64,000 nucleotides of DNA from DASSFG01 sp035550375 (GTDB lineage Bacteria > Planctomycetota > Planctomycetia > Pirellulales > JAICIG01): the NCBI GenBank assembly GCA_035550375.1, contig DASZPH010000045.1, positions 62,001 to 126,000 of the forward strand, in the 5' to 3' direction. Numbering within the stretch: position 1 is the first letter of the stretch; every line of letters begins with the position of its first letter. Both the position numbers and the translations under genes were made by a program. Below the pieces are notes generated by a model. The model was not told the DNA's origin, ran no database searches, and saw only the letters and a program-made list of their open reading frames with translations. Of this stretch, positions 18,272-28,300 are shown one piece after another.

Positions 18272-18676
18272 ATGAACAACGAGACTCTCTTATATGCTGG
18301 CGGCGCGATTCAACTCGGCATTCTTATCGCCAGCGCGCTCGTGCCCGGCACACTCAATTGGCGAAAGGAGCTGGGACAACTGCCTCGCCTTTCACGGCAG
18401 TTGATCTGGGTGCACGGCGGATACATTGTGCTCATCATCGCCGCGATGGGGCTGCTGTCGCTGTTTGAGGCCTCTCAGCTCGCCGAGGGGGACGTCCTTG
18501 CCCGGAGCATTTGCGCCTTCGTGGCCGTGTTCTGGTCCGCGCGATTGATTATCCAATGGGCGCTGTTCGATGCTCGCCCCTATCTGGCGAACCGAATGCT
18601 GCGGCTGGGATATCACGGTCTCACGCTGGCCTTCGCGTGCCTGACCGTCATTTACGGCTGGTTGGCGATCGGATGA
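18272..18676 (+). CDS. Small four-helix membrane protein, partner of the acyltransferase
   Basis: 134 residues from an ATG 16 bases after the acyltransferase stop, so almost certainly co-transcribed. Four hydrophobic helices are visible: LLYAGGAIQLGILIASAL, LIWVHGGYIVLIIAAMGLL, ICAFVAVFWSARLIIQW and GYHGLTLAFACLTVIYGW. No known domain was recognised. A role as accessory subunit of the acyltransferase is suggested only by adjacency. Confidence 0.65.
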   Translation: MNNETLLYAGGAIQLGILIASALVPGTLNWRKELGQLPRLSRQLIWVHGGYIVLIIAAMGLLSLFEASQLAEGDVLARSICAFVAVFWSARLIIQWALFDARPYLANRMLRLGYHGLTLAFACLTVIYGWLAIG

Positions 18677-18695
18677 CAGCTCGTGAGTGCCGGGG

Positions 18696-20861
18696 CTATC
18701 CCAGTCCCTTCGGTACCAGCGGGAGGGAGCGAAGACGCGTGCCGGTGGCCGCGAAGATGGCGTTGCCGATGGCCGGAGCGATGGCGATGATCGGCGTTTC
18801 CCCCGCCCCGGCCGAGGGAAGGTCCTGGCGATTGACGAGCACGACTTCGATCGGGGGCACGTCGCGGAATCGCGGCACGCGATAGCCGGAGAAAGCCGGA
18901 TTGCTGATCCGGCCGTCGGCGAACTTGATCTCCTCGTGCAGCGCGCCACCAAGCCCCATCACAATCGCCCCCTCAACCTGATTCTTCAGGTGCAGCGGAT
19001 TGACGACCGCTCCGCATTCAAAGGCGGCGGCGACCCGCACCACCTGAAGCGCGCCGTTGCCGTTCGCGCGCACCTCGGCGCAGGTGGCGACATACGATCC
19101 TTTCTCCGTGCCGATCGCGATTCCGCGGCCATGACCAGCTTCGTCTTTGCGTGCGCCCCAGCCAAATGCGTCGGCGGCCGCCTCCATCACGGCTCGCAAC
19201 CGATCGTCTTTGAGGTTCGCGCGGCGAAATTCCAGTGGGTCCATTCCGACGGCGCCGGCCAACTCGTCGATGTGGGTTTCGCGGGCAAACGTGTTGGCGG
19301 TGGCCGCCAGGGCGCGGTACGAGCCTTGCCGCAGCGGCGACTTCGTGGGCCGGAAGGCGATCCGCTGGTTCGGCACTTCGTAGGGTGAATTGATGGACGA
19401 ACCACCCGAGTTGTAATTCGTGAATTCCCAGGCGATGAGTGTGCCATCCTTGCGGACGCCGCTGGCCACGTCGATCACGCCGGCCGGCCGAAAATAGGCC
19501 CAGGTAAACTCCTCCTCACGGGTCCAGACGAGCTTCACCGGTTTGCCGGCGGCCCTGGCGATCCTGGCCGCCTCCACCGCCATTTCGCCGCTGTGCTTGC
19601 CGCCGTAGCCCGAACCAGTGTCGGGCACGATCACCCGCACGCGGTCTTCCGCCAGGCCGAACGCCTGGGCCAGTTCGCCCCGCACGCCGAACGGCCTCTG
19701 CGTGCCGGTCCAGACCGTCAGCCTGCCGTCCGCCCATTCCGCGACCGCCGCCCGCGGCTCCAGCGGCGCGTGCGCGATATAAGCCACGGTGTAGGTTTGC
19801 TTGAGTTGGTGGTCGGCTGCCGCCAGTCCGTCTTCGATCGAGCCGACGTTGCGCCCTCCGAACCGCCCGCCGCCTCCGCCACCCCCTTGGCTTGTGTTGT
19901 CGCGCAGATAAGCGAATAGCTCCTCGCTGCTGGGCTGGGGCTTCGTCTTCCAGGTTGCATGGATCGCCTCCAGCGCGCGCTCGGCGGTCAACTCGTCGGG
20001 CGCCGCCAGGCCGACGAAGTCACCGTCGCGAAAGGCAACCACCCCCTCGACGGCCTGCGCGTCGCCCAGGTCGAGCGATTCGAGCGTCGCCTCGAAGGCG
20101 GCGGGCCTGAAAACCTTGCCGTAGAGCATGCCGGGGCGACTGATGTCGGAGGCGTACTTGTGTCGCCCGGTCACAAACTCCCGGCCGTCGACCTTCGACA
20201 CCGACATACCGGCCACGGCCCATTTGTCGGCAGGAACGAGCGCTAGCTCGGCGGCGACCGATTTCACGAGCTGCTGGCCTTTGGTGAGTTGGCCGTAGCC
20301 GATGGCCGTGCCGGCGTGGGTGATCTTTCCGTCGGCCGCTTGCAACCGCCCTCGATCGGCTGCGGCAATCGCGAAATGTTCGGCCGCCAGATCGAGGAGC
20401 GCTTCGCGGGCCGCGGCGCCGACGCGAGCGAGCTGCCTGCCCATGTCGGGCGTGCTGCGGCTGCCGAATGTCCCCATATCGAAGGGCGTGCGTTCGGTGT
20501 CGGCCATCAGCATGCGAACCTTCTGGACCGGCGTCCGCAGCTCTTCCGCAACCGCCTGGGCCAACGATGTGCGGATGTTCTGCCCGACCTCGGCCTTGCC
20601 GGTGAAGACCGTCACCGCGTCGTCTTCGGCGACGTGCAACCAGGCGCCGATCTGCATCGGCCGCTGGCCTCCGCGAAAACCGCGGCGGCCGAAGCCCGAT
20701 TCTTGCGCCTCGTCGCTCTCCACCAGGAGCAACACGGCCAGGCCGCAGCCTACCACCTCAAAGAAACGGCGGCGGTTCAATTCAAGGGTCAGGTCGAACT
20801 GATAGAGCGGCGCGGCGGACAACTCGTATCGTTCGGGCTCAAAAAGGGCGATTTCGTTCAT
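18696..20861 (-). CDS. Molybdopterin-binding large subunit, isoquinoline 1-oxidoreductase (IorB) type
   Basis: 721 residues from the ATG at 20861, which overlaps the Fe-S subunit stop as ATGA. RRRFFEVVGCGLAVLLLV at about 29-46 resembles a Tat signal, suggesting periplasmic export of the cofactor-loaded complex. Xanthine-dehydrogenase-family features follow: GAWLHVAEDDAVTVFTGKAEVGQN, GYGGKHSGEMAVEAA, and a late VVNPLHLKNQVEGAIVMGLG with the expected Glu-Gly. An unusual run of seven Gly residues occurs near residue 327. IorB-type enzymes hydroxylate N-heterocycles or aldehydes using Mo-MCD; the substrate here is unknown. Cytochrome c acceptor genes are not adjacent. Confidence 0.9.
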   Translation of the reverse strand: MNEIALFEPERYELSAAPLYQFDLTLELNRRRFFEVVGCGLAVLLLVESDEAQESGFGRRGFRGGQRPMQIGAWLHVAEDDAVTVFTGKAEVGQNIRTSLAQAVAEELRTPVQKVRMLMADTERTPFDMGTFGSRSTPDMGRQLARVGAAAREALLDLAAEHFAIAAADRGRLQAADGKITHAGTAIGYGQLTKGQQLVKSVAAELALVPADKWAVAGMSVSKVDGREFVTGRHKYASDISRPGMLYGKVFRPAAFEATLESLDLGDAQAVEGVVAFRDGDFVGLAAPDELTAERALEAIHATWKTKPQPSSEELFAYLRDNTSQGGGGGGGRFGGRNVGSIEDGLAAADHQLKQTYTVAYIAHAPLEPRAAVAEWADGRLTVWTGTQRPFGVRGELAQAFGLAEDRVRVIVPDTGSGYGGKHSGEMAVEAARIARAAGKPVKLVWTREEEFTWAYFRPAGVIDVASGVRKDGTLIAWEFTNYNSGGSSINSPYEVPNQRIAFRPTKSPLRQGSYRALAATANTFARETHIDELAGAVGMDPLEFRRANLKDDRLRAVMEAAADAFGWGARKDEAGHGRGIAIGTEKGSYVATCAEVRANGNGALQVVRVAAAFECGAVVNPLHLKNQVEGAIVMGLGGALHEEIKFADGRISNPAFSGYRVPRFRDVPPIEVVLVNRQDLPSAGAGETPIIAIAPAIGNAIFAATGTRLRSLPLVPKGLG

Positions 20862-21355
20862 GGCGTTGGACTCCGCAACCTTTCGGCCGCGAGCTGAATG
20901 GCGGCCAAGATTCGTCGATACGTTCCACAGCGACACAGGTTGCCGTTCATGGCATGGACGATTTCGGCCTCGGACGGCATAGGGTTAGTCCGTAACAGGG
21001 CGACGCCCGCCACAATCATCCCCGAAGTGCAATAACCGCACTGCAGGGCGTCGGCCTCGAGGAAGGCCTCTTGCACCGGGTGCAGCTTCCCGTTGCTTTC
21101 GATCCCCTCGATCGTGGTCACCTTGCGTGCGCCCACCTCTTCGAGCGAGGTCAGACAGGCGCGGGTCGGCACGCCATCAAGAAGCACCGTGCAGGCGCCG
21201 CACTGTCCCTCGCCGCAGCCGTATTTTGTGCCGGTCAGTTCCAGGTCGTCGCGAAGAACGCTGAGCAGCGTTCGTTGTCCGTTGGCGTCGAGCCGGCGAC
21301 TCTCGCCGTTGACGTTGAGCTCGGTGACGTTGGAGTTCGAGTTGGAATTGGGCAT
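20858..21355 (-). CDS. (2Fe-2S)-binding small subunit of the molybdenum oxidoreductase (IorA type)
   Basis: 165 residues. The plant-type ferredoxin cluster motif uses Cys47, Cys52, Cys55 and Cys67 (GCGEGQCGACTVLLDG). The C-terminal cluster uses Cys106, Cys109, Cys141 and Cys143 (QCGYCTSGM and LCRCGTYRRI). This is the complete eight-cysteine set of xanthine-dehydrogenase-family small subunits. An Asn/Ser-rich N-terminal tail (NSNSNSN) is extra. It passes electrons from the Mo centre and is translationally coupled to the large subunit. No FAD subunit is present, as expected for the Ior type. Confidence 0.94.
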   Translation of the reverse strand: MPNSNSNSNVTELNVNGESRRLDANGQRTLLSVLRDDLELTGTKYGCGEGQCGACTVLLDGVPTRACLTSLEEVGARKVTTIEGIESNGKLHPVQEAFLEADALQCGYCTSGMIVAGVALLRTNPMPSEAEIVHAMNGNLCRCGTYRRILAAIQLAAERLRSPTP

Positions 21356-21498
21356 CGTTTCCCTCTTGATATCACGCGCTGCCGGGCAGACAAAACCTGC
21401 GGGTATCTTCGGAACACGTTGACATAAGCCCCGTGCAGTGGCGACCTTTCCGATTTTGCAGCAGCCTAGGTCGGCCCCATGTCTGTCGAAATCGAGAA

Positions 21499-22392
21499 CT
21501 ACTTAACGTCGTATCTGAAGTGAGAATCTCTGTTACACCGGTTACTTAACGGGGCCACGTCTTGAAGCTCGCAGCCCACCTTGCGGCGCCAGGGTTTGTG
21601 GGTGGCGATGATGCCCCAAAGGTAACAACCGGCCAGCCAACCGAATGGCGGCGCGATGGTCATAAGACAAAGTGCCAGTAGTAAGGCTATGGCGCTCGAA
21701 TCGACCAGGGGTTTGCCGAGGGCCACCAGCAATACCGTTGTGGGCAACGGGATGAACACAGCCAAAACCAGCCCGGAGAGCAGCCCAACGCGGCCCCCTC
21801 TTGCTCCGTACCGCGGCACCGTCTCGTAGCGCCATCGCGGCGAATCATGCGCATCCAGGGCGTGCTGCGAGACAATCGTCTTCGCCCTGTCGAGGTCGGC
21901 CATGCGGACCACGACTTGTACTTTCCGCCGCAACCGCTGCATTTCCCAGCCGATGCCTTCGGCCTCAAGCATCCGGGCGAGCCGCTCGACTTCAACAAGG
22001 CTATAGAACGCGGTGACCACAATCGGATCGTCGGGTCTCAACCCGGCGACGAGCGGTCCTTCCTCGGCACGCGGAACGCTGGTGTGCACAGCGTGGAGCA
22101 CCGAGCGGATTTCTCTCTGTGTCCTGGGCGCCTTGCCCGACAGATCGGCCGCTGCCACGCCGAAGATCATGGCCGACGGCTTGAACGCGGGATGGGCGTC
22201 GGCCTGTGACGCCGGCTTGGTCTTATCGGCGGGCGCTTCGGCGTCGGCAGCGGGAGCATACTGGGCGAGCAGATACGAAAGCACGCGCAAGTAGGCCCGC
22301 GCCAGCCAGGGCCTCGGCCGCCCTTCGTCAAGCCGGTCCTGCCAGGCCACCAAACGCACGCGCCATTGCTCGACAAGCTGATGGCTGACCAT
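21499..22392 (-). CDS. Hypothetical membrane protein with DUF2007-like region
   Basis: 297 residues. A helical N-terminal region with low-complexity Ala/Lys (about 45-65) precedes a small alpha/beta segment at about 125-178 (VVTAFYSLVEVERLARMLE, QVVVRMADLDRAKTIV). That segment resembles DUF2007 putative signal-transducing domains, which have the form xAxxxxVxxAxxLxxxLxxxGI. Two hydrophobic helices follow (about 203-226 and 233-265), then a Cys-containing tail. Function unknown; membrane location predicted. Same strand as the neighbours on both sides but separated by more than 140 bases. Confidence 0.6.
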   Translation of the reverse strand: MVSHQLVEQWRVRLVAWQDRLDEGRPRPWLARAYLRVLSYLLAQYAPAADAEAPADKTKPASQADAHPAFKPSAMIFGVAAADLSGKAPRTQREIRSVLHAVHTSVPRAEEGPLVAGLRPDDPIVVTAFYSLVEVERLARMLEAEGIGWEMQRLRRKVQVVVRMADLDRAKTIVSQHALDAHDSPRWRYETVPRYGARGGRVGLLSGLVLAVFIPLPTTVLLVALGKPLVDSSAIALLLALCLMTIAPPFGWLAGCYLWGIIATHKPWRRKVGCELQDVAPLSNRCNRDSHFRYDVK

Positions 22393-22533
22393 GAGACGAC
22401 CGCCCAGGTTCGAGGTGCTGGAGCAGGAGGTTCAATACGCCCAACGCAACCCGGCCAGTCAATATCCTACGGCAGGTGTGGAAGATCAAACAAGCTTGCA
22501 TTAGGAAATCGCAACTCTCCCGTAGCGCTTTGT

Positions 22534-23408
22534 TCACGGCGGCGCCGACACCGGATTGCCGCTCAGGGGGCGCAGAAAATGGCAAAATGGATCGTTAGGC
22601 GTCACACGCGTGAGGGGTGGCACGGACCAGACTTCTGACTCGTCAAGGAACACGTGGATTTCGGCCGACGACCCGCGCCGGGCCAGGCCGAAATGCCATG
22701 ACAATTTCCCATCCGCGTCATCGCGGGCTTCCAGAAAGAGCAAGGCCTCCGGATTGGTGCCCATAACAAAGGCGAACATCGCTCCGTCGCGAAGACCTCG
22801 CTTGGCGTCGTCGTAGCGGTGAGGGGCTGCACCAGCAGCCGCAGTTCTTCGCGCTGCGTGCCGGCGTCGAAGATCTGATGTGCGCGGAACCGCCTGGTCA
22901 ACGCTTTGAACTGCCGCAGACGCACCGTGGCAGCCGACGCTGGCATCGGGGCGTCCGTCATGGCAGTCCAGTCGACGCCTGATGTGCGGGGCGTCCATTT
23001 GATGCCGGGGGCTCCCTCAAGTATCAGCGGGCGATCGGAGACGGCCGTCCAGGCGTGGCGATACACGCCGGCCGGTACATGGCGGCCGCAATATATCTCC
23101 AGGAGCGCCACGGGGCGTCCTTCGTGGCCGTAGGCCCATAAGGTTCCATCCGTGATCCCTCGATCGGCGCCGCTGAAATGCAGCAAGGGCTCCTTCACAA
23201 GCAGGTGCGGCTCAGCGTGGGCTTCGCCGGATTCCGTGAAGCTAAGCTTGGCGGCGAGCTGTCGCATCTCCGCAGTGCGCTGCGTCTGTTCCGCGGACTT
23301 GCCGGATACGGGGCTTTCAGGATCGGAGGACGGTTGCTCCTGGGCAGGTGCGTCAGGGAGGGCCGGCGAGAACACGATCGCCATAAGAACCGCTGACGCA
23401 CGAAGCAT
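22534..23408 (-). pseudogene. Frameshifted secreted protein, paralogue of the upstream gene
   Basis: From the ATG at 23408 (signal peptide MLRASAVLMAIVFSPALP) the frame codes about 195 residues up to RLLVQPL. Homology with the next gene then continues in another frame (HRYDDAKRGLRDGAMFAF, GTNPEALLFLEARDD) to a stop at 22534. Inserting one base near 22821 would restore one continuous product: LLVQPL-HRYDDA aligns with LLPAPI-FEYTDP of the intact paralogue. Either a genuine pseudogene or a sequencing error. The family has two repeats of the same unit (a LLxxPLxxYxD motif, then a DGxxWxxxxxGxP strand). It starts 20 bases after the paralogue, so they form an operon. Confidence 0.75.
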
Positions 23409-23427
23409 AAACCCGCCCCGCAGATTG

Positions 23428-24411
23428 TCACATGTCCTTGGTTCGCGCCCGTGGCGGCATGGGGTCACCCTCAGCCGATTCGTCCTCGATTTCCTGCCGC
23501 CGCGTATAGAAGACCGTCCACGTCGGAAACGTGTTGGCGGGCGGCAGGCAAAACTCGGCCTTCCAAACCGTGGCTTCCCCGTATCTCAGAGTTACCCCAC
23601 AGGTGGTCATGCGGGTCACGGAGTAGTTCCAGACCGATTTCGCGCCCGATTCGCGAGGCTCAAGCAGGATTAACACATCGGGATTGGTGCCGCCAGTAGT
23701 CAGGCCGAAGATGGCGCCTCGGAATTGTTTCGTTTCTGGGTCCGTATATTCAAAGATCGGTGCCGGGAGCAGACGCATTTCTTCGGTTTTGTCGGGCCCA
23801 ACGTCGGTCAGAATCCTCGCCGAAAAGCCCCTCACCACCTCGCGCGCGGCGAGGCGCTGCGCGCTGCTCCTGGCAGGTACGTCGGGAGCACTGGGTAGCG
23901 GCCGAAAATCGACACCCGGCGATGTGGAGCGATATTCGCGGCTCTCGTCCCATTGAACGGTGAGCAAGCCCTCCGAGACCGAGGTGAACAAAGTGGCCCA
24001 CTGGGGTCGGCCGCGGTCCATGGCTTCGATCTTTTCAAAGGCCACGGGCCGCCCGCCGTCGGTCCAGACCCACATGGTTGCGTCGAGAAAACGCCGCGGC
24101 TGGTCGTCGTAGCGAAAAACGGGTGCCTCGAGGAGTTGCGGCTTGCGCTCATTCTCCTGGTAGTGCACGTTCGTTTTCTGCGCAAGCTGCCGCATCTGTT
24201 CAAGAAGGCGCTCTCGGCGCTTCTCCCCCTGTTTCTCACCACCCTTTGGCGGATCCGCGGCCCTGGAGACTGGTCCAGCCGCAAACACCATGAGGGAGAC
24301 GAGAACGATCAGCCGCGTTCCTGATTTTAGCCGCGGGCAGCAGGAACCAGGATCGGCCTTGGGTATGGGAGCTACCACAACCGCGAAGAGCCTTCTGCTT
24401 GATGCGGACAT
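23428..24411 (-). CDS. Secreted protein of unknown function, intact tandem paralogue
   Basis: 327 residues. A hydrophobic stretch at about 32-49 (TRLIVLVSLMVFAAGPV) is a probable signal sequence; a start at the internal Met41 is possible. The body contains two related units: LLEAPVFRYDDQPRRFLD with TMWVWTDGGRPVAFE, and LLPAPIFEYTDPETKQFRG with FGLTTGGTNPDVLILLE. These units look like an internal duplication. Exported planctomycetal family; no catalytic residues recognised. It precedes the frameshifted paralogue by 19 bases. Confidence 0.7.
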   Translation of the reverse strand: MSASSRRLFAVVVAPIPKADPGSCCPRLKSGTRLIVLVSLMVFAAGPVSRAADPPKGGEKQGEKRRERLLEQMRQLAQKTNVHYQENERKPQLLEAPVFRYDDQPRRFLDATMWVWTDGGRPVAFEKIEAMDRGRPQWATLFTSVSEGLLTVQWDESREYRSTSPGVDFRPLPSAPDVPARSSAQRLAAREVVRGFSARILTDVGPDKTEEMRLLPAPIFEYTDPETKQFRGAIFGLTTGGTNPDVLILLEPRESGAKSVWNYSVTRMTTCGVTLRYGEATVWKAEFCLPPANTFPTWTVFYTRRQEIEDESAEGDPMPPRARTKDM

Positions 24412-24595
24412 GAGACCGCCCTGCTCTTTTCCAAGAGGAAGCAGTACGGAAGACCGGCCTCGCCTTAACCTCCGAGGCGCGTGCTTCTGCAGTCGACTGC
24501 CAAGCTAAGATAAGCGGCGCGGAGGGTCAAGCATGCAAAGGCGTCGGCGGCGCCCACCTTTGAAGTTATAGTGGTTAGGCTTCCTTGGATGACCC

Positions 24596-25138
24596 ATGAC
24601 GATCAACAAAAAGGCTGAAGATCTCGACGAAGGAGAATCAGGCAGCCGTATTCCGCTTCAGCCGGTTCGCCGCTTCCGGCTTCGCTTTTTTATCTGGCTC
24701 GCGCTGTGTGCCCTCGCGCTCATCGGCACCACCGGTCCCGGACCCAAGTTCGCTTTTTGCCTATCGATGGGCCTGCTATTAGGGAGCTTTCCGCAAGCGT
24801 ATCTGCGGGAGGGCGCATTTCATCGTGAGCTTTTTGTGATCTTCTTTCGCGTGCAACAGAAACGCTGGAAACTCTCTCGTTTCGTGCAGATCGAAATCGA
24901 CGTGGAAGAAAGTCCATTCGACAGTATGGCGAACGTATTTAAATTGGGCGAATTGCTCAATCGGATCTGGGGCCTGTTTGACGCGTGCGTCCCCTGGCTG
25001 GGCGGCGACTACAAAATCTATTTGCGCGGCGCGTCCGGCAAACGGGTGCTTGCCTGGCAAGGAAGCAACGACGAGCAGTTTCAAGGAAACCTCGACCTGC
25101 TTGGCCGCACCAGCGGGTTGAAGGTCGAGCGGCGCTAA
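24596..25138 (+). CDS. Hypothetical membrane-associated protein
   Basis: 180 residues. A charged N terminus of about 33 residues leads into two adjacent hydrophobic helices (about 34-48 and 54-68, FFIWLALCALALIG and FAFCLSMGLLLGSFP). The C-terminal soluble domain of about 110 residues contains FVQIEIDVEESPFDS and GDYKIYLRGASGKRVLAWQG, predicted alpha/beta. Not recognised. It stands between a reverse-strand operon and the giant heme protein, 243 bases from the latter. Confidence 0.6.
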   Translation: MTINKKAEDLDEGESGSRIPLQPVRRFRLRFFIWLALCALALIGTTGPGPKFAFCLSMGLLLGSFPQAYLREGAFHRELFVIFFRVQQKRWKLSRFVQIEIDVEESPFDSMANVFKLGELLNRIWGLFDACVPWLGGDYKIYLRGASGKRVLAWQGSNDEQFQGNLDLLGRTSGLKVERR

Positions 25139-25381
25139 CGCTGGTGAGATGATCGCAGGGTTCTGTCCACCGCCGATTGGGTCGAGCTATTCGTCGCCGG
25201 CGGAACGACGTCTGGCGAGAAGACGTCGATTCCTCTAGCTTCGACCGATTCGTTCCTGCGCGTGCGACTGACGTTGCAATTCTTTGATGTTTGTCCGTCG
25301 AAAGATGATGAGGGGCGACTTCCTGTCGCGGGCGAGCGGAAGCTAAAATGAGACCTTTGCTTCCCTGAGCGGGTTCGATCC

Positions 25382-28300
25382 ATGCACGATGCCAGCTTGC
25401 CTTTGAGATCTCCTTTCCGCCGTTTCATGCCGATCCTCGCCGCGCTCGCGGGCTGCCTGCCGCCGGCTCAAGCGGCCCTCGCGGCAGAAGACTGGGCCGA
25501 CCCGCGGCTGACCATGACCGAGGGATTGGCGATCTGGTTCGACGCGGCGCGTTTGAACGACGCCCGACGGGCCAACCACCTGACGCCCCTGGCGGCGGGA
25601 AGCCCGGTCGACACCTGGTTCGACGCCTCGGGCAACCAGCGACACGTGCTCCAGGCCGACGATTCGCTTCGTCCGACTTTCGAGTCGGCCGACGGCTACG
25701 CCGCCGTCCGGTTCGACGGTGAGCGACAGTTTCTGGCACGCGAGGCCTTGGCCAGCGAGTTTCGCGAACTGACGGTGTTCCTTGTCGCCACGCCGTTTTC
25801 CAACCTGGGCGACTTCCGCGGCCTGCTGGCGATCAACAAAACCGGGGTGAACGACTACGTCAGCGGCCTGACGATCGATCAAGGGCCGGGATCAACCGTC
25901 CGCTTTCAATCGCTCAACGTCGAAGGGGCCGGTTTCGGTGGGGCGATGAACCTGCTGCGCGGGGCGGCGGAATTCGGCCTGATGCAGCGCCTTTGTGTAA
26001 CGTCGCGAGCGGGTCCGGGCGGCACGCGGCTGTTCGCCAGCGGCAAACCGGCCGGCGAGCGAGACCGTGGCCCGTCGACGCTGTTTATGGATCACCTCAC
26101 CGTCGGTGCCCGGTACTACACCAACGGCGGCCCGGCCCAGGTGCGGGGGTTCTTTGACGGCGACCTGGTGGAACTGCTTGTTTACAACCGCTCGCTCGAC
26201 GATGCCCAGCGACAGGCGGTCGAGAGCTACCTGGAAGGGAAATACGGAGAACCGCGAAAGGTGGCCATTCCGCATCGCCCCGGAGAAGGCAAGCCGCTGG
26301 TGCGCGTGGCCGATCCGCCCGCCGTGCAGTTCTTCGTTCCCGGCTTCAGCGTCAAAGAGATCCCCGTCGAGCTGACCAACGTCAACAATGTTCTTTACCG
26401 CGACGACGGCAAGCTGGTCGCCTTGGCCTACAACGGCAACATCTACCTCCTCTCGGACAGTGACGGCGACGGGCTGGAAGACAAGGTCGAGCTCTTCTGG
26501 GACAACCGGGGCCGCATCCGCTCGCCCATCGGCATGGCGCTGACGCCACCCGGATACCGTCACGGCCGCGGCGTGTTCGTGGCCGCCAAGGGGAAATGCT
26601 CGTTGATCGTCGCGGGCGACGGCGGAGATAAGGCCGACAAGGAGGTCGTCGTGGCCGACGGCTGGGAGGAGCTTCCGCACGGTGTCGACGCCCTGGGCGT
26701 GGCCTTCGACGAACGCGACGGTAGCGTCTATTTCGGACTGGGGACGGCCTCCTACACCGAGCCTTACCTGCTCGACTCCCAAGGGCGCAGCCAATATCGA
26801 CTGACCGGTCAGCGTGGCACGATCCTCCGCGTGAAGCCCGATTTTTCCGACCGTGAAATCTTCTGCACGGGCGTCCGTTTTTCCGTCGGTTTGCGATTCA
26901 ACCGCGCGGGCGATCTGTTCTGCACCGATCAGGAAGGTGGCACCTGGCTCGCCAACGGCAACCCATTCGACGAACTGCTGCACCTGGAGCGCGGGCGGCA
27001 CTACGGCTTTCCGCCTCGCCACCCGCGGCACCTGCCCGACGTGGTCGACGAGCCAAGTGTGTGCGATTACACGCCCCAGCACCAATCGACGTGCGGCTTC
27101 GCGTTCAACGAGCCGGTCGGCGGCGGGCCCTTGTTCGGCCCGGAATGGTGGAAGTCGGACGCCCTGGTCACCGGCTATTCGCGCGGCAAGCTCTATCGCA
27201 CGAAGCTGGCGAAAACTCCGGCGGGATACGTGGCGCAAAACCAACTCATCGCCTCGGCCAACATGCTCTCGGCTGACGCCTGCCTGTCGCCCACCGGCGA
27301 TTTGGTGCTGGCCGTGCACAGCGGCGAGCCCGACTGGGGAAGTGGCCCGGACGGAAAAGGGAAGTTGTTCAAAATCGGCTACGCCCGACGCGAGTTGGCG
27401 CAGCCGGCGCTCGTCTGGGCGCAGGGGCCGCGCGAAGTGCGGGTCGCCTTCGATCGGCCGCTGAGCGCGGAGCATCTGCGCGAGTTGCGGGCGGCCTCGA
27501 TCGAGTTTGGCAAGTACGTCTCGGCGGGGGACCGATTTGAATGTCACTGGCCGGGCTACCAGGTAGTCCACGCGCAGCAACGCTCGCCTCGCTTCGAACT
27601 GCCTGTGGTGAGCACGCAAGTTTCGGCCGATCGACGGACGGTGTTTTTGCACACGGCGCCGCATCCACATGTGGCCGGCTATGCGCTCACCTTGCCCGGA
27701 CTGGGGCGAACGGAGACGGTCACCGACGACCCACGGGAGCGCCCGCAAGTCGGCGAGACCGACCTGAAGTACGACCTCTGCGGAGTCAGCGCCGACTGGC
27801 AGCCCAAGTCGAAAGGAGAAGGCTCGCAGGCGTGGTTGCCGCATCTCGATCTTGCCGTGGCGCGTCAGTTCACGGCACCCAGCGCCGACCACGAGCAATT
27901 CTGGCGGCAAGCGGAAAGGCCCGGAACGATGGCGCTACGCACCAAGCTCAATCTATTCGACCTGCTTCGTCCCGCCGTGCAGCCGGGCTCGACGCTCGAC
28001 TACTCGTTGCCCGAGGAGGAAGCAACGCTGGTGCTGCGCTCGCCCGCCCCGATGCGCGTGGTCGCGGACGGAAAGCCGATCGCCGTCGAACAAGACGGCG
28101 AGGCGGCGAACGTGGCCCGGATCGTCGTCAAGGCCCGGCGAGACCAACCGCTGTCGCTGCAAGTCGTCCTGGAGACCGGCGACGGGCTAGAACTCTCGGC
28201 GTCCTACTTCACGCGCGAAGACGCGCGGCCACGAGCGCTGCCGCTCGCGAGGCTGCTGCTTCCTTGGGCCTCCGTCACGTCCGACGCCGGGCCCGGCATC

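Noticed and set aside
25892..27910. Long reverse-strand open frame of about 670 codons inside the heme/ThuA gene
   Set aside because: It is the antisense of a gene with clear domains and GC-rich codons; no signal, motif or ribosome site supports it.
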